Of a stretch of DNA of 64,000 bases, positions 16,048-23,721 are shown piece by piece (within the stretch, counting starts at the first letter, position 1; each line of letters opens with the position of its first letter). The notes beneath the pieces are model-generated. The model saw only the letters and a program-made list of their open reading frames with translations, had not been told where the DNA came from and made no database searches. A program made the translations under genes and the position numbers. The stretch covers positions 3,895 through 67,894 of the forward strand of contig PLZW01000016.1 in NCBI GenBank assembly GCA_003153575.1, written 5' to 3'. This DNA is from Acidimicrobiaceae bacterium. Its GTDB lineage: Bacteria > Actinomycetota > Acidimicrobiia > Acidimicrobiales > RAAP-2.

Positions 16048-17727
16048 TCATTGATCTCCTGAAAAGAGAAGCCCGTTATCACAGGGATCGGCGGGGACCG
16101 CGTCCGCCGACCACCCATCGCGGAGCCGCTGGCGGAGCACGAACTTCTGCACCTTGCCCGACGGTGTCCTCGGGAGCTCGTCCACCAGGTACAGGGCTTC
16201 GGGCCACTTCTGCCTGGCCAGCCCGGACCGGCCGAGGTGGTGGCGCATCTCCTCCACGGTGGGCGCCGTCATGTCGTCCCGCACCCGGACCACGGCGGCG
16301 GCGTGCTCGCCCAGACGTTCGTCCGGCTCGGCCACCACGCACACTTCGGCAACCTGGTCCATGCCCATCAGCAGCTCCTCGATCTCGGCGGCGCTGATGT
16401 TCTCCCCGCCCCGGATGATGACGTCGGAGATGCGGTCGGTGATGGTGAGGTAGCCGTCGTCGTCGAGCACGCCGACGTCGCCCGTCCGGTACCACCCGTC
16501 CTCGTCGAACACCTCCGCGGTCAGCTCGGGGTCGACGTAGCCGACGAAGCAGTCGGGGCCCCGGCTGAGGATCTGGCCGTCGTCGTCGAGGCGGACCTCC
16601 ACCCCGGGCAGCACCCGGCCGTCGGTCGTCAGCCGCTTCTCCTCGGGGTCGTCCAGCAGGGAGCCGGTGATCGAGGGATGCTCGGTGCTGCCGTAGGAGC
16701 GGAACGCCTTGATCCCGAGGTCGGTGGCACGCCGGGTCACAGCGACCGGCACGGGCGAGCCACCCAGTCCCGCGAACGGCATGAGGGCCAGGTGTTCGGG
16801 GGAGAAATCCGGGTGGTCGAGCAGGCTGGTCAGGAAGTACGTGGCCCCGCCGCCGACACCCAGTCCCTCCTCGCTCATCATCTTCAGCACCGCACCGGGG
16901 TCCCATACGTCGATGAGGTTGACCGACTGCTCGCGCAGCAAGGGGACCAGGAAGGCGTTGACCATCCCGATGAAGTGCCCCACCGGTGCCCCCGTGATCA
17001 TCGGCGGTCCGCCCTTCGGGAACATGTAGTCGAGCTGACGGGTCTCGCACCCGATGGTCCGGTGGGAGTGGATGACGCCCTTCGGGTCCCGGGTGGTCCC
17101 CGAGGTGAAGGCGATGATCGCCGGCGCGTCCGGGTCGACGGGCACGGGGCCCGGGAGGGGATCAGCCCCCAGGAGGGACTCGAAGCGCTGTGCCCCCGAC
17201 GGCAGGTCGACGTCGGGCGTTCCGCCCACCACCAGCCACCGCGCCCCGGGTCGACCCGTCAGGACCGCTCCGTAGTTGGCCAGGTAGTCGTTGTGGCCGA
17301 AGCGCTCGGCGGTGACCACCACCGCCGGGTCCATAGCGGCCACGATGTACTCGATCTCCTTGCGTCCGTAGAAGTGCACGACGGGGACCACGACCGCGCC
17401 CAGGTAAGCGGCTGCCCAGAAGGTGATGCCGGCTTCCAACCAGTTCGGGAGCTGGAACAGGACGACGTCCCCCGGACCGACGCCGTCGGCGGCCAGCGCG
17501 CCGGCCAGCGCCCGGGCCGACCGGTCGACGCCGGCGAAGGTCCCCTGCCACGGGCGCACGGCCGAGCGGACCCGGAAGGGGACATCGCCGATCCGGCCGA
17601 GCCCGGCGTCGACCATCTCCCCGAGGGTCTGGTCGGTCCACCAGCCCTCGTCCCGGTACCGGCGCGCCCGGTCCTCCGGCACCGCTCGCCGCGACCAGCG
17701 CTCGCCCTTGTCGCCCCACTCCCCCAC
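16048..17727 (-). CDS. Acyl-CoA synthetase (AMP-forming)
   Basis: A 559-residue ANL-superfamily ligase that activates a carboxylic acid through an acyl-adenylate to its CoA ester. The P-loop-like motif is FTSGTTRDPKG, the adenine motif YGSTEHPS, the hinge WYRTGDVGVLDDDGY and the catalytic Lys segment RTPSGKVQK near the C-terminus. It resembles cyclohexanecarboxylate/long-chain ligases. The GTG start at 17727 has GAGGAGG upstream. It precedes the Rieske gene by 38 bases and is divergent from the SnoaL/FadE operon, with the shared palindrome between them. It probably activates the carboxylic acid that the FadE pair then oxidises. Confidence 0.88.
   Translation of the reverse strand: MGEWGDKGERWSRRAVPEDRARRYRDEGWWTDQTLGEMVDAGLGRIGDVPFRVRSAVRPWQGTFAGVDRSARALAGALAADGVGPGDVVLFQLPNWLEAGITFWAAAYLGAVVVPVVHFYGRKEIEYIVAAMDPAVVVTAERFGHNDYLANYGAVLTGRPGARWLVVGGTPDVDLPSGAQRFESLLGADPLPGPVPVDPDAPAIIAFTSGTTRDPKGVIHSHRTIGCETRQLDYMFPKGGPPMITGAPVGHFIGMVNAFLVPLLREQSVNLIDVWDPGAVLKMMSEEGLGVGGGATYFLTSLLDHPDFSPEHLALMPFAGLGGSPVPVAVTRRATDLGIKAFRSYGSTEHPSITGSLLDDPEEKRLTTDGRVLPGVEVRLDDDGQILSRGPDCFVGYVDPELTAEVFDEDGWYRTGDVGVLDDDGYLTITDRISDVIIRGGENISAAEIEELLMGMDQVAEVCVVAEPDERLGEHAAAVVRVRDDMTAPTVEEMRHHLGRSGLARQKWPEALYLVDELPRTPSGKVQKFVLRQRLRDGWSADAVPADPCDNGLLFSGDQ
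16066..16080. promoter_or_regulatory. Palindromic operator candidate, Rieske promoter
   Basis: GAGAAGCCCGTTATC lies within the last codons of the ligase gene, 57 bases upstream of the Rieske ATG. On the minus strand the right arm gives GATAAC, a plausible -10 box, as at 10739-10744 and 17817-17822. Member of the recurrent set, deviating at base 6 (G for Y). It suggests that the Rieske operon has its own regulated promoter despite the close upstream gene. Confidence 0.45.
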
Positions 17728-17807
17728 GTCACCCTCCTCGTCCCATCCGTCCGACGGTCACTCTTCCATGTTCGCCCGATCGTGTGCCACCGTCATTGCC
17801 GATCCAG

Positions 17808-17822
17808 GAGAACTTCGTTATC
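17808..17822. promoter_or_regulatory. Palindromic operator candidate, ligase/SnoaL-FadE divergent promoters
   Basis: GAGAACTTCGTTATC in the 141-base divergent gap between the acyl-CoA ligase (start 17727, minus) and the SnoaL-FadE-FadE operon (start 17869, plus). The minus-strand right arm GATAAC is a -10-like box pointing to the ligase. Position and sequence match the sites at 10730 and 16066, tying ligase, dehydrogenases and oxygenase into one putative regulon. Confidence 0.55.
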
Positions 17823-17868
17823 GTCGCCGCCGTGGCGGTCGCCGTCACGACGACCAGGAGGTTCCGTC

Positions 17869-18300
17869 ATGGGCAGCCCACCCGTCGCCGACGTCATCGA
17901 GCTCGAGCAACTGCTGGCCCGGTACGCCGTCGGCATGACCACGGACGACGTCGACGCGGTCATCGAGGTGTTCACCCCCGACGGGACCTACAGCGCCTTC
18001 GGCGACACCTACCCCCTCGCCGACTTCCCGACCCTGGTGGCGGCGGCCCCCAAGGGACTGTTCCTGGTCGGACCCCCTGCCCTCGCGCTCGACGGCGACA
18101 CCGGCTCGGGTCAACAGCCGCTCTGCTTCGTCGAGCAGACCACCCACGACATGCGCATCGGGTACTACACGGACACCTACCGCCGGACGGCCGACGGGTG
18201 GCGCCTGCACTCGCGGGCCATGACCTTCCTCCGCAAGAGCGGGGCCCGGGACTCCGGTCGGGCCCATGACCCGACCCGCCCCGCGCCGTCGGGCCCGTGA
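17869..18300 (+). CDS. SnoaL-like/NTF2-fold protein
   Basis: A 143-residue cone-shaped NTF2-like protein. The family hallmark is the opening helix IELEQLLARYAVGMTTDDVDAV followed by EVFTPDGTYSAFG, and a C-terminal sheet ending YRRTADGWRLHSRAMTF. ATG 17869 has AGGAGG seven bases upstream. SnoaL-like proteins act as isomerases, cyclases, hydratases or dehydratase accessories on polyketide and steroid-like ligands. It is first in an operon with a FadE pair; its stop overlaps the next GTG start by four bases. It may be a hydratase/isomerase in the same degradation step, but the catalytic residues are not identifiable with certainty. Confidence 0.82.
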   Translation: MGSPPVADVIELEQLLARYAVGMTTDDVDAVIEVFTPDGTYSAFGDTYPLADFPTLVAAAPKGLFLVGPPALALDGDTGSGQQPLCFVEQTTHDMRIGYYTDTYRRTADGWRLHSRAMTFLRKSGARDSGRAHDPTRPAPSGP

Positions 18301-19463
18301 CAGGGGACGGCGGCGCGGTCGACGGCGCGGCCGAGGGCCTGGCGGAGTTCCGGACGGATCTCGACGCCTGGCTGGACGGCCATACGGACGCGTTGGCCCC
18401 AGGGTTCGAAGGGGCGGGCACGCTCGACCAGCAGATGGCCCAGCTGGCCAAAGTCAAACGGTTGGTGTTCGACGCCGGGTGGATGCGGTCGGGATGGCCG
18501 CAACGCGTCGGCGGGCTCGGCGGGTCGACGCTGACGCGCGCCTACCTGGGCGAAGCGCTGACCGCCCGCGACCTGGTGGAGCCCGGGCTGTACTCCATGA
18601 CCGAGGTGCTGGCCCCCACCATGATCGACTACGCCGCTCCTGAACTGGCCGCCGCTATGGTGCCGGCCCTGCTCCGCGGGGACGAGACGTGGTGCCAGGG
18701 GTTCTCCGAACCGGACGCCGGGAGCAACCTCGCCGCACTGGCCTGCCGGGCCGAGCGCACCGACGCTGGTTGGCGGGTCACCGGCCAGAAGGTCTGGACG
18801 AGCCTGGCCCAGTACGCCCAGCGCTGTGTCCTCCTGACCCGCTCGGGCCCGCCCGAGGCGGCCCACCGCGGGATCACCGCCCTCTTCGTGGACATGGACT
18901 CCCCCGGGATCACGGTGCGACCGATCGGCACCATGCACGGCAGCCCGGAGTTCTCCGAGCTCTTCTTCGACGGCGTCGTCGTCCCCTTCGATCGCATGCT
19001 CGGCGAGGAGGGTGGCGGTTGGGCGGTGGCCATGGACCTGCTGCCCTTCGAACGCAGTACGTCGCTATGGCACCGGGCCGCCTTTCTGCACCGGCGACTC
19101 CAGGAGCTCCTCGAGACCGCCCCGCCCGGCGCCATCGACCCGTACCGGCTCGGCGAGGCCACCCAGCTGCTCTACGCCTTCCGGGCCCGCTCGCGGGCCA
19201 CCCAGCACCGGATGGCCGAGGGCGATCGCCTCGGTCCGGAGACGTCCATCGACAAGGTGCTGCTGGCCACGGCCGAGCAGACGGTGTTCGATCTGATCGC
19301 CGACGCCCTGGTCGCCGAAGTGACCATGGGGGACGACCCGGTGAGCGGACGGTGGCGCACGGAGTATCTCTACTCCCGGGCCGCCTCCATCTACGGCGGC
19401 AGCGCCGAGATCCAGCGCAACATCATCGCCCGCCGCCTCCTCGACCTCGGAGACGACCGCTGA
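18297..19463 (+). CDS. Acyl-CoA dehydrogenase, long subunit of FadE pair 1
   Basis: A 388-residue FAD-dependent acyl-CoA dehydrogenase. The flavin-binding signature is GFSEPDAGSNLAAL, followed by VTGQKVWTSLAQYA; the C-terminal YGGSAEIQRNIIARRLL is intact. GTG 18297 overlaps the SnoaL stop (GTGA). Its own stop shares one base with the next dehydrogenase gene. Adjacent paired FadE genes in mycobacterial steroid catabolism make alpha2beta2 dehydrogenases for CoA esters with bulky ring systems; this pair is inferred to act likewise. The substrate may be the ester made by the ligase at 16048-17727. Confidence 0.88.
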   Translation: MTGDGGAVDGAAEGLAEFRTDLDAWLDGHTDALAPGFEGAGTLDQQMAQLAKVKRLVFDAGWMRSGWPQRVGGLGGSTLTRAYLGEALTARDLVEPGLYSMTEVLAPTMIDYAAPELAAAMVPALLRGDETWCQGFSEPDAGSNLAALACRAERTDAGWRVTGQKVWTSLAQYAQRCVLLTRSGPPEAAHRGITALFVDMDSPGITVRPIGTMHGSPEFSELFFDGVVVPFDRMLGEEGGGWAVAMDLLPFERSTSLWHRAAFLHRRLQELLETAPPGAIDPYRLGEATQLLYAFRARSRATQHRMAEGDRLGPETSIDKVLLATAEQTVFDLIADALVAEVTMGDDPVSGRWRTEYLYSRAASIYGGSAEIQRNIIARRLLDLGDDR

Positions 19464-20422
19464 TGGATCCCGGGGATGTCACATTGTTCGAGCGGAGCCT
19501 CGGCGACGCCACCCGACGGGCCACCGGCGCCGACCTCGACGCCGCGCTCGACGACCTGGGCTGGCCCGACGCGCTCATCGACGACCCACAGGTCGCCGTC
19601 TCGCTGCTGTTTCGGCTCCAAGGGGAGTCCGGCGCCACCTCCTCGTCCCTCGGGCGGGTCATGGCCCATGCGCTGGGCCTGGCGGACGGGTCGACCACCG
19701 TGCTGCCCGCCGTCGGTGGGTGCGCGCCGCCCGGGACGGTCGACGACGGGTGGCTGCGCGTCGACGGCCTGGCCCCCGCCACACTGCCCGACCGTCCCAC
19801 GGCGCTGGTCGTGGCCTCGACGATCGGCGGTGCCACGTCCGCCTGCACGGTGGCGACGGCGTCGCTCGATCTGCACCCGGTGGCTGGGCTCGACCCCGAC
19901 ATAGGCCTGCTCCGGGTGAACGGTGAGATCGAAACCGTCGGATCCCAGGTGGACGTCCCCGCTGGTCCCTGGCCCGCCGCCGTGGCGCTCGGACGTCGGG
20001 CCGTGGCCCACGAGCTGATCGGGGCGTCCCGCACCATGCTCGACCTGGCCTGCGACCATGCCCGCGGGCGTATCCAGTTCGACCGCCCCATCGCCTCGTT
20101 CCAGGCCGTCCGCCACCGGCTGGCCGAGGCACTGGTGGCCGTGGCCATGGCGGAGGCGATGCTGGAGGCGGCCTGGCTCGACCCGACGCCGGACACCTCG
20201 GCCATGGCCAAGGCGGTGGCCGGACGCCAGGCCAAGACCACCGCCCGGCACTGCCAGCAGGTCCTGGCCGGCATCGGCTTCACGGTGGAGCACCCGTTCC
20301 ACCGCTATGTCCGCCGGACCCTGGTGCTGGACGCACTCCTCGGCACGGCGGCCTCGCTCACGACCGCGCTCGGGGTCGAACTGGTCGACCAGCGCCGCCT
20401 GCCACCCCTCCTACCACTCTGA
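19463..20422 (+). CDS. Acyl-CoA dehydrogenase, short subunit of FadE pair 1
   Basis: A 319-residue short acyl-CoA dehydrogenase relative. The N-terminal helical domain is abbreviated and the middle beta domain poorly conserved, but the C-terminal helical domain is clear: ARGRIQFDRPIASFQAVRHRLAE, HCQQVLAGIGFTVEHPFHRYVRR. Such reduced partners occur next to a full FadE in steroid clusters, where they complete a heterotetramer. ATG 19463 overlaps the preceding stop (TGATG), indicating translational coupling and likely 1:1 production. Last gene of the SnoaL-FadE-FadE operon; converges with a ParB-like gene 20 bases on. Confidence 0.85.
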   Translation: MDPGDVTLFERSLGDATRRATGADLDAALDDLGWPDALIDDPQVAVSLLFRLQGESGATSSSLGRVMAHALGLADGSTTVLPAVGGCAPPGTVDDGWLRVDGLAPATLPDRPTALVVASTIGGATSACTVATASLDLHPVAGLDPDIGLLRVNGEIETVGSQVDVPAGPWPAAVALGRRAVAHELIGASRTMLDLACDHARGRIQFDRPIASFQAVRHRLAEALVAVAMAEAMLEAAWLDPTPDTSAMAKAVAGRQAKTTARHCQQVLAGIGFTVEHPFHRYVRRTLVLDALLGTAASLTTALGVELVDQRRLPPLLPL

Positions 20423-20442
20423 GCGGAGCAATCCACCGGTTG

Positions 20443-20823
20443 CTACCGGTCGTAGGGAAGCTCGCCAGGCGTGGAGTTCCGGTAGTCCGGCTCCGGGTCT
20501 TCTTCGAACCTCACCGCCGTGATCGTCGACCTTCCGTCCAGGACGGCACGAGCGACCCTGTGCATCCCATCCATCAGTCGGCCATCGGCGCCAAGGATGA
20601 TCGGGTACGACGGGTCGACCTCGTTGATGAGCTGGATCTGCTCGATGATCCGCCGTACGGTCGGCTCGGGTCCGAGCTTGAACCAGTGGTCGGTGTCCAC
20701 TTCCCGGATCGAGTCGACTGGGACCTCGATGATGGGGAATCCCTCGGTGAGCTCGATCAACCGGTCGACGTCCCAGGCGTCGAATCCGACCGCACCGGGC
20801 CAGAAGTGATACTGCTTGCGCAC
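20443..20823 (-). CDS. ParB/Srx-like stand-alone domain protein
   Basis: A 126-residue protein whose centre, PIILGADGRLMDGMHRVARAVL, matches the ParB/sulfiredoxin-like nuclease-fold core (DGMHR). It is only the N-terminal fold, lacking the helix-turn-helix and dimerisation domains of chromosome-partition ParB, so a partition role is unlikely. The GTG start at 20823 is followed by RKQYHFWPGAVGFDAW. Local G+C is visibly lower than in its neighbours, which hints at separate ancestry. It lies alone between the FadE operon and the kinase operon and is not functionally linked to them by context. Confidence 0.65.
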   Translation of the reverse strand: MRKQYHFWPGAVGFDAWDVDRLIELTEGFPIIEVPVDSIREVDTDHWFKLGPEPTVRRIIEQIQLINEVDPSYPIILGADGRLMDGMHRVARAVLDGRSTITAVRFEEDPEPDYRNSTPGELPYDR

Positions 20824-20937
20824 GCGTTCCAGTCTTGCTCCAACGCGGCGGTTCGTCTGCCATCGTCGGACGACGGTTTGGGGGCGTCCCGTGGGAGGTG
20901 GTGCCGTTCGTCACCGCTGCACGCGCCACAGACAGGT

Positions 20938-21930
20938 TCAGCGCACCGGTTGCTCAGGGATCACGTCAAGGACGACCTTCCCCACCACCTGTCCGTCGGC
21001 CACCAGCGCCAGAGCGGCGGCGGTGTCGTCGAGCGCGAAGGTGGCCCCGAGGTGCGGACTCACTTCGCCATCGGCCAACAGTGCCCACAGCTCGTCGTCG
21101 TTGCGATGGAGCTCATCCGGACAGTGCTCGGCGAAGTCCCGGAACTGGAAGCCCAGCACCTGGCAGCCCTTCAACAACACCAGGTTGAGGGGGATGCGCG
21201 GGATCTCGCCAGAGGCGTAGCCGACGGTCACGAAGCGGCCGCCCCAGTGGAGCGACCGCAGGGCCGGCTCGGCCAGGGCGCCGCCGACGGGGTCGACGAC
21301 GACATCGGCGCCTCTGGGCAGCACGTCTCGCAAGGCGGCCCGCAGGTCGACGGCGGTGTGCTGGATCAAGTTGGCCGCGCCGGCGGCCCGGGCGGCCTCC
21401 AGCTTGGCGGTGGTCGACGCCACCGCCGTGACGTTGGCCCCGAGATGGCTGCCGAGGCTGACCGCCGCCATCCCGACGCCGCCGCCTGCGCCGAGGACGA
21501 CCAGCTCGTCGCCGGGCAGCACGCGGGCCACCGAGCGCAGCACGTGGTACGCCGTCCGCCAGGCCACCCCGAAGGCGGCGGCGTGGCGGTCGTCGACGCC
21601 GGGCGGCACGGCCCGGACGGCCGCCGGCGCCACCGTCACCTCCTCGGCGAAGGCACCCACCATCACCGTCCCCGCCACGCGATCTCCGACAGCCACCCCG
21701 ACGACGCCGTCGGCCACCTCGGTCACGTCGCCCGCGAACTCGCTCCCGGGCACGAACGGTGGCGCCACGGTGACCTGGTACCGGTCGGCGACGAGCAGCA
21801 CGTCGGGGAAGTTGACGGCGGCGGCCCGCACCGCCACCCGCACCTGGCCGGCGGCCAGCTCCGGCTGCGGCATCTCCTCCACCCTGATCACCTCTGGTCC
21901 CCCGTAGGCGCGGCAGACGGCGGCCCGCAC
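20938..21930 (-). CDS. MDR-family NAD(P)H oxidoreductase (quinone reductase-like)
   Basis: A 330-residue zinc-independent medium-chain dehydrogenase/reductase. The nucleotide-binding motif GAGGGVGMAAV follows the substrate domain (FVPGSEFAGDVTEVADGV); no structural or catalytic zinc Cys set is present. Related proteins are NADPH:quinone reductases and enoyl reductases. The start is GTG 21930, one base after the stop of the hydratase gene, because family similarity begins there (RAAVCRAYGGPEVI). Last of four minus-strand genes with hydratase, kinase-like protein and dehydrogenase; an enoyl-CoA reductase role is possible. Confidence 0.85.
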   Translation of the reverse strand: MRAAVCRAYGGPEVIRVEEMPQPELAAGQVRVAVRAAAVNFPDVLLVADRYQVTVAPPFVPGSEFAGDVTEVADGVVGVAVGDRVAGTVMVGAFAEEVTVAPAAVRAVPPGVDDRHAAAFGVAWRTAYHVLRSVARVLPGDELVVLGAGGGVGMAAVSLGSHLGANVTAVASTTAKLEAARAAGAANLIQHTAVDLRAALRDVLPRGADVVVDPVGGALAEPALRSLHWGGRFVTVGYASGEIPRIPLNLVLLKGCQVLGFQFRDFAEHCPDELHRNDDELWALLADGEVSPHLGATFALDDTAAALALVADGQVVGKVVLDVIPEQPVR

Positions 21931-21931
21931 G

Positions 21932-22714
21932 TCAGCGGCCCCTCCACACCGGGTCCCGCTTCTCCATGTAGGCCCGGGCACCCTCCATGGCATCCTCGCT
22001 GGCGAAGACTACGGCCGACCACTCCGCCTGACGCTCCCGCGCCGCCACCGGATCCGAGACGCTGAGGCGCACGAGTTCCTTGGAGGCGGCGAGACCGAGG
22101 GGACCGTTGGCGGCGATCCGCTCCGCCATGGCGACGGCGGTGGCCCAAACGTCGCCCGGTTCCACCACGGCGTTGACCAGGCCCACCTGATAGGCCCGGG
22201 CGGCGTCAACCAGGTCGCCGGTCAGGGTGAGCTCGAGGGCCACCGCCAACGGGATCCGGTTGCCGATGAGGGTGCCACCACCGGCGGCGTAGAGCCCGCG
22301 CTTCACCTCGGGTAGGCCGAAGCGGGCCTCGCTCGAGGCGATGACCACGTCGCAGCCGAGGAGCAGCTCCAGGCCCCCGGCCACCGCTGAGCCGTTGGCC
22401 GCGCCGACCACGGGGACGCTGACCTCGCCACGCAACAGCCGGTAGAAGGCCTCTGTCGCTTCGCCAGGTGTCGACCCGGGGACGTCCCCCTCGGTGAACG
22501 ACTTGAGGTCCATGCCTGAGCAGAAGGCCCGATCGCCGGTCCCGGTGAGGATCACGGCGCGGACATCGGGATCGGACTCCGCCTCGAGGATGGCCGCGCC
22601 GAGGGCGTCGACCAGACTGCTCGTCAGCGAGTTGCGGGCCTCGGGCCGATTCAGCCGGAGCAGCGACAGCGCACCCCGGCGGTCGCGCACCAACTCGTCG
22701 TCGTCGGCGCTCAC
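21932..22714 (-). CDS. Enoyl-CoA hydratase/isomerase (crotonase) family
   Basis: A 260-residue crotonase-fold protein. The CoA/oxyanion-hole elements are FCSGMDLKSF and GSAVAGGLELLLGCD; the acidic position of classical hydratases is seen in GLPEVKRGLYAAGGG, where Glu is kept. It hydrates trans-2-enoyl-CoA or isomerises double bonds. GTG 22714 overlaps the upstream stop (GTGA). In this operon it would act on the enoyl-CoA generated by the kinase/dehydrogenase pair upstream. Confidence 0.87.
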   Translation of the reverse strand: MSADDDELVRDRRGALSLLRLNRPEARNSLTSSLVDALGAAILEAESDPDVRAVILTGTGDRAFCSGMDLKSFTEGDVPGSTPGEATEAFYRLLRGEVSVPVVGAANGSAVAGGLELLLGCDVVIASSEARFGLPEVKRGLYAAGGGTLIGNRIPLAVALELTLTGDLVDAARAYQVGLVNAVVEPGDVWATAVAMAERIAANGPLGLAASKELVRLSVSDPVAARERQAEWSAVVFASEDAMEGARAYMEKRDPVWRGR

Positions 22715-23721
22715 GACTTGTAGTCCGACGTCTCGGCCAGGTCGGCGGCGCCCTGCATGAGGTCCAGCACGACCGGCCCGTAGGTCTGGAGCATGGGGTT
22801 GTCGCCCGCCCGCTGGAACCCCTGCTCCAGGACGACGGCCAGCTTCCACTTGGCCAGGACGCAGTAGTAGTCGATGTCGTCCACCTGTCGCCCCGACACC
22901 TCGGCATACCGGTCGAGAACCGCCGACCGCGACGGCATCCCCGTCATGTCGACGTAGGAGATGCCGGGCGAGTCGTCCGGATCCTCGGGCCACCCGTTGA
23001 CGACCCAGGCCAGGTCGAGCTTCGGGTCGCCCACCGTCCCCATCTCCCAGTCCACGATGGCCGCCATCCGGGCGGGCGCCCCGCGGCGGTACATGACGTT
23101 GGCGAACTGGTAGTCGCCGTGCATGAGACCGGGAATGAAGTCGATCGGCCGGTGCCGTCGCAGCCACGCCGACGCCTCGTCGAAGCCGGGCAGCTCGCGC
23201 CCCTTGATGCGCTCGAGGAACGCCGTCCACCGGTCGACCTGGCGTTCGTGGAAGCCGTCGGGGTGCCCCAGGTCCGCGAGGCCCTTCGCCTGCCAGTCGA
23301 CCTTCGACAGGAGGGAGATCCCGTCGACCAATTCGAAGGCGAGGCCCTTCCGAGCCCCGAGGTCGGTGTCGAAGGGTGCCGGCCACCCGTCGGTGTTCAT
23401 CGGCGACCAGCCGTCCACGTAGCCCATCAGGTAGAAGGTGCGTCCGAGGACGCCCGGGTCGTCGCAGGCGGCGATGGCCGCCGTGTGGGGGACGTCGGTC
23501 CCGTCGAGCGCCTCGATGATCCGCCATTCGCGCAGGATCCCGGCATCCCGGGTCTCCGGGGCCGACGGCGGAGGGATCCGCAGGGCACCGTGTACGACTC
23601 CTCGGCGGATCTCGTAGATGTCGTTCTGGGTCCCGCCGGAGACGAACGCGTGCTCGACGGGCGCGCCCACGCCGAGGCCCCGGTCGTCCATCCACGCGGC
23701 CAGCCGTTCCAAGTCGATCAT
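22711..23721 (-). CDS. Aminoglycoside-phosphotransferase-fold kinase (ACAD10/11/LvaA-like)
   Basis: A 336-residue protein-kinase-like phosphotransferase. The catalytic loop HGDYQFAN (the Brenner HGDxxxxN pattern) and metal-binding DWEMGTVGDPKLDLAW are intact, so it should be active. Start ATG 23721 overlaps the acyl-CoA dehydrogenase stop (TGATG). The same fold is fused to an acyl-CoA dehydrogenase in human ACAD10/ACAD11, and in Pseudomonas the LvaA kinase works with an ACAD-like partner on 4-hydroxyacyl-CoA. I infer phosphorylation of a hydroxyacyl-CoA rather than antibiotic resistance. Next to it are the matching dehydrogenase and a crotonase. Confidence 0.82.
   Translation of the reverse strand: MIDLERLAAWMDDRGLGVGAPVEHAFVSGGTQNDIYEIRRGVVHGALRIPPPSAPETRDAGILREWRIIEALDGTDVPHTAAIAACDDPGVLGRTFYLMGYVDGWSPMNTDGWPAPFDTDLGARKGLAFELVDGISLLSKVDWQAKGLADLGHPDGFHERQVDRWTAFLERIKGRELPGFDEASAWLRRHRPIDFIPGLMHGDYQFANVMYRRGAPARMAAIVDWEMGTVGDPKLDLAWVVNGWPEDPDDSPGISYVDMTGMPSRSAVLDRYAEVSGRQVDDIDYYCVLAKWKLAVVLEQGFQRAGDNPMLQTYGPVVLDLMQGAADLAETSDYKS

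Noticed and set aside
16010-16051. Longer start for the Rieske protein at 16051
   Set aside because: AGGAGG nine bases before ATG 16009 and family N-terminus favour the shorter protein.
22711-23721. Aminoglycoside resistance gene
   Set aside because: Fold is shared, but operon context with ACAD10/11-type dehydrogenase and crotonase points to acyl-CoA metabolism.
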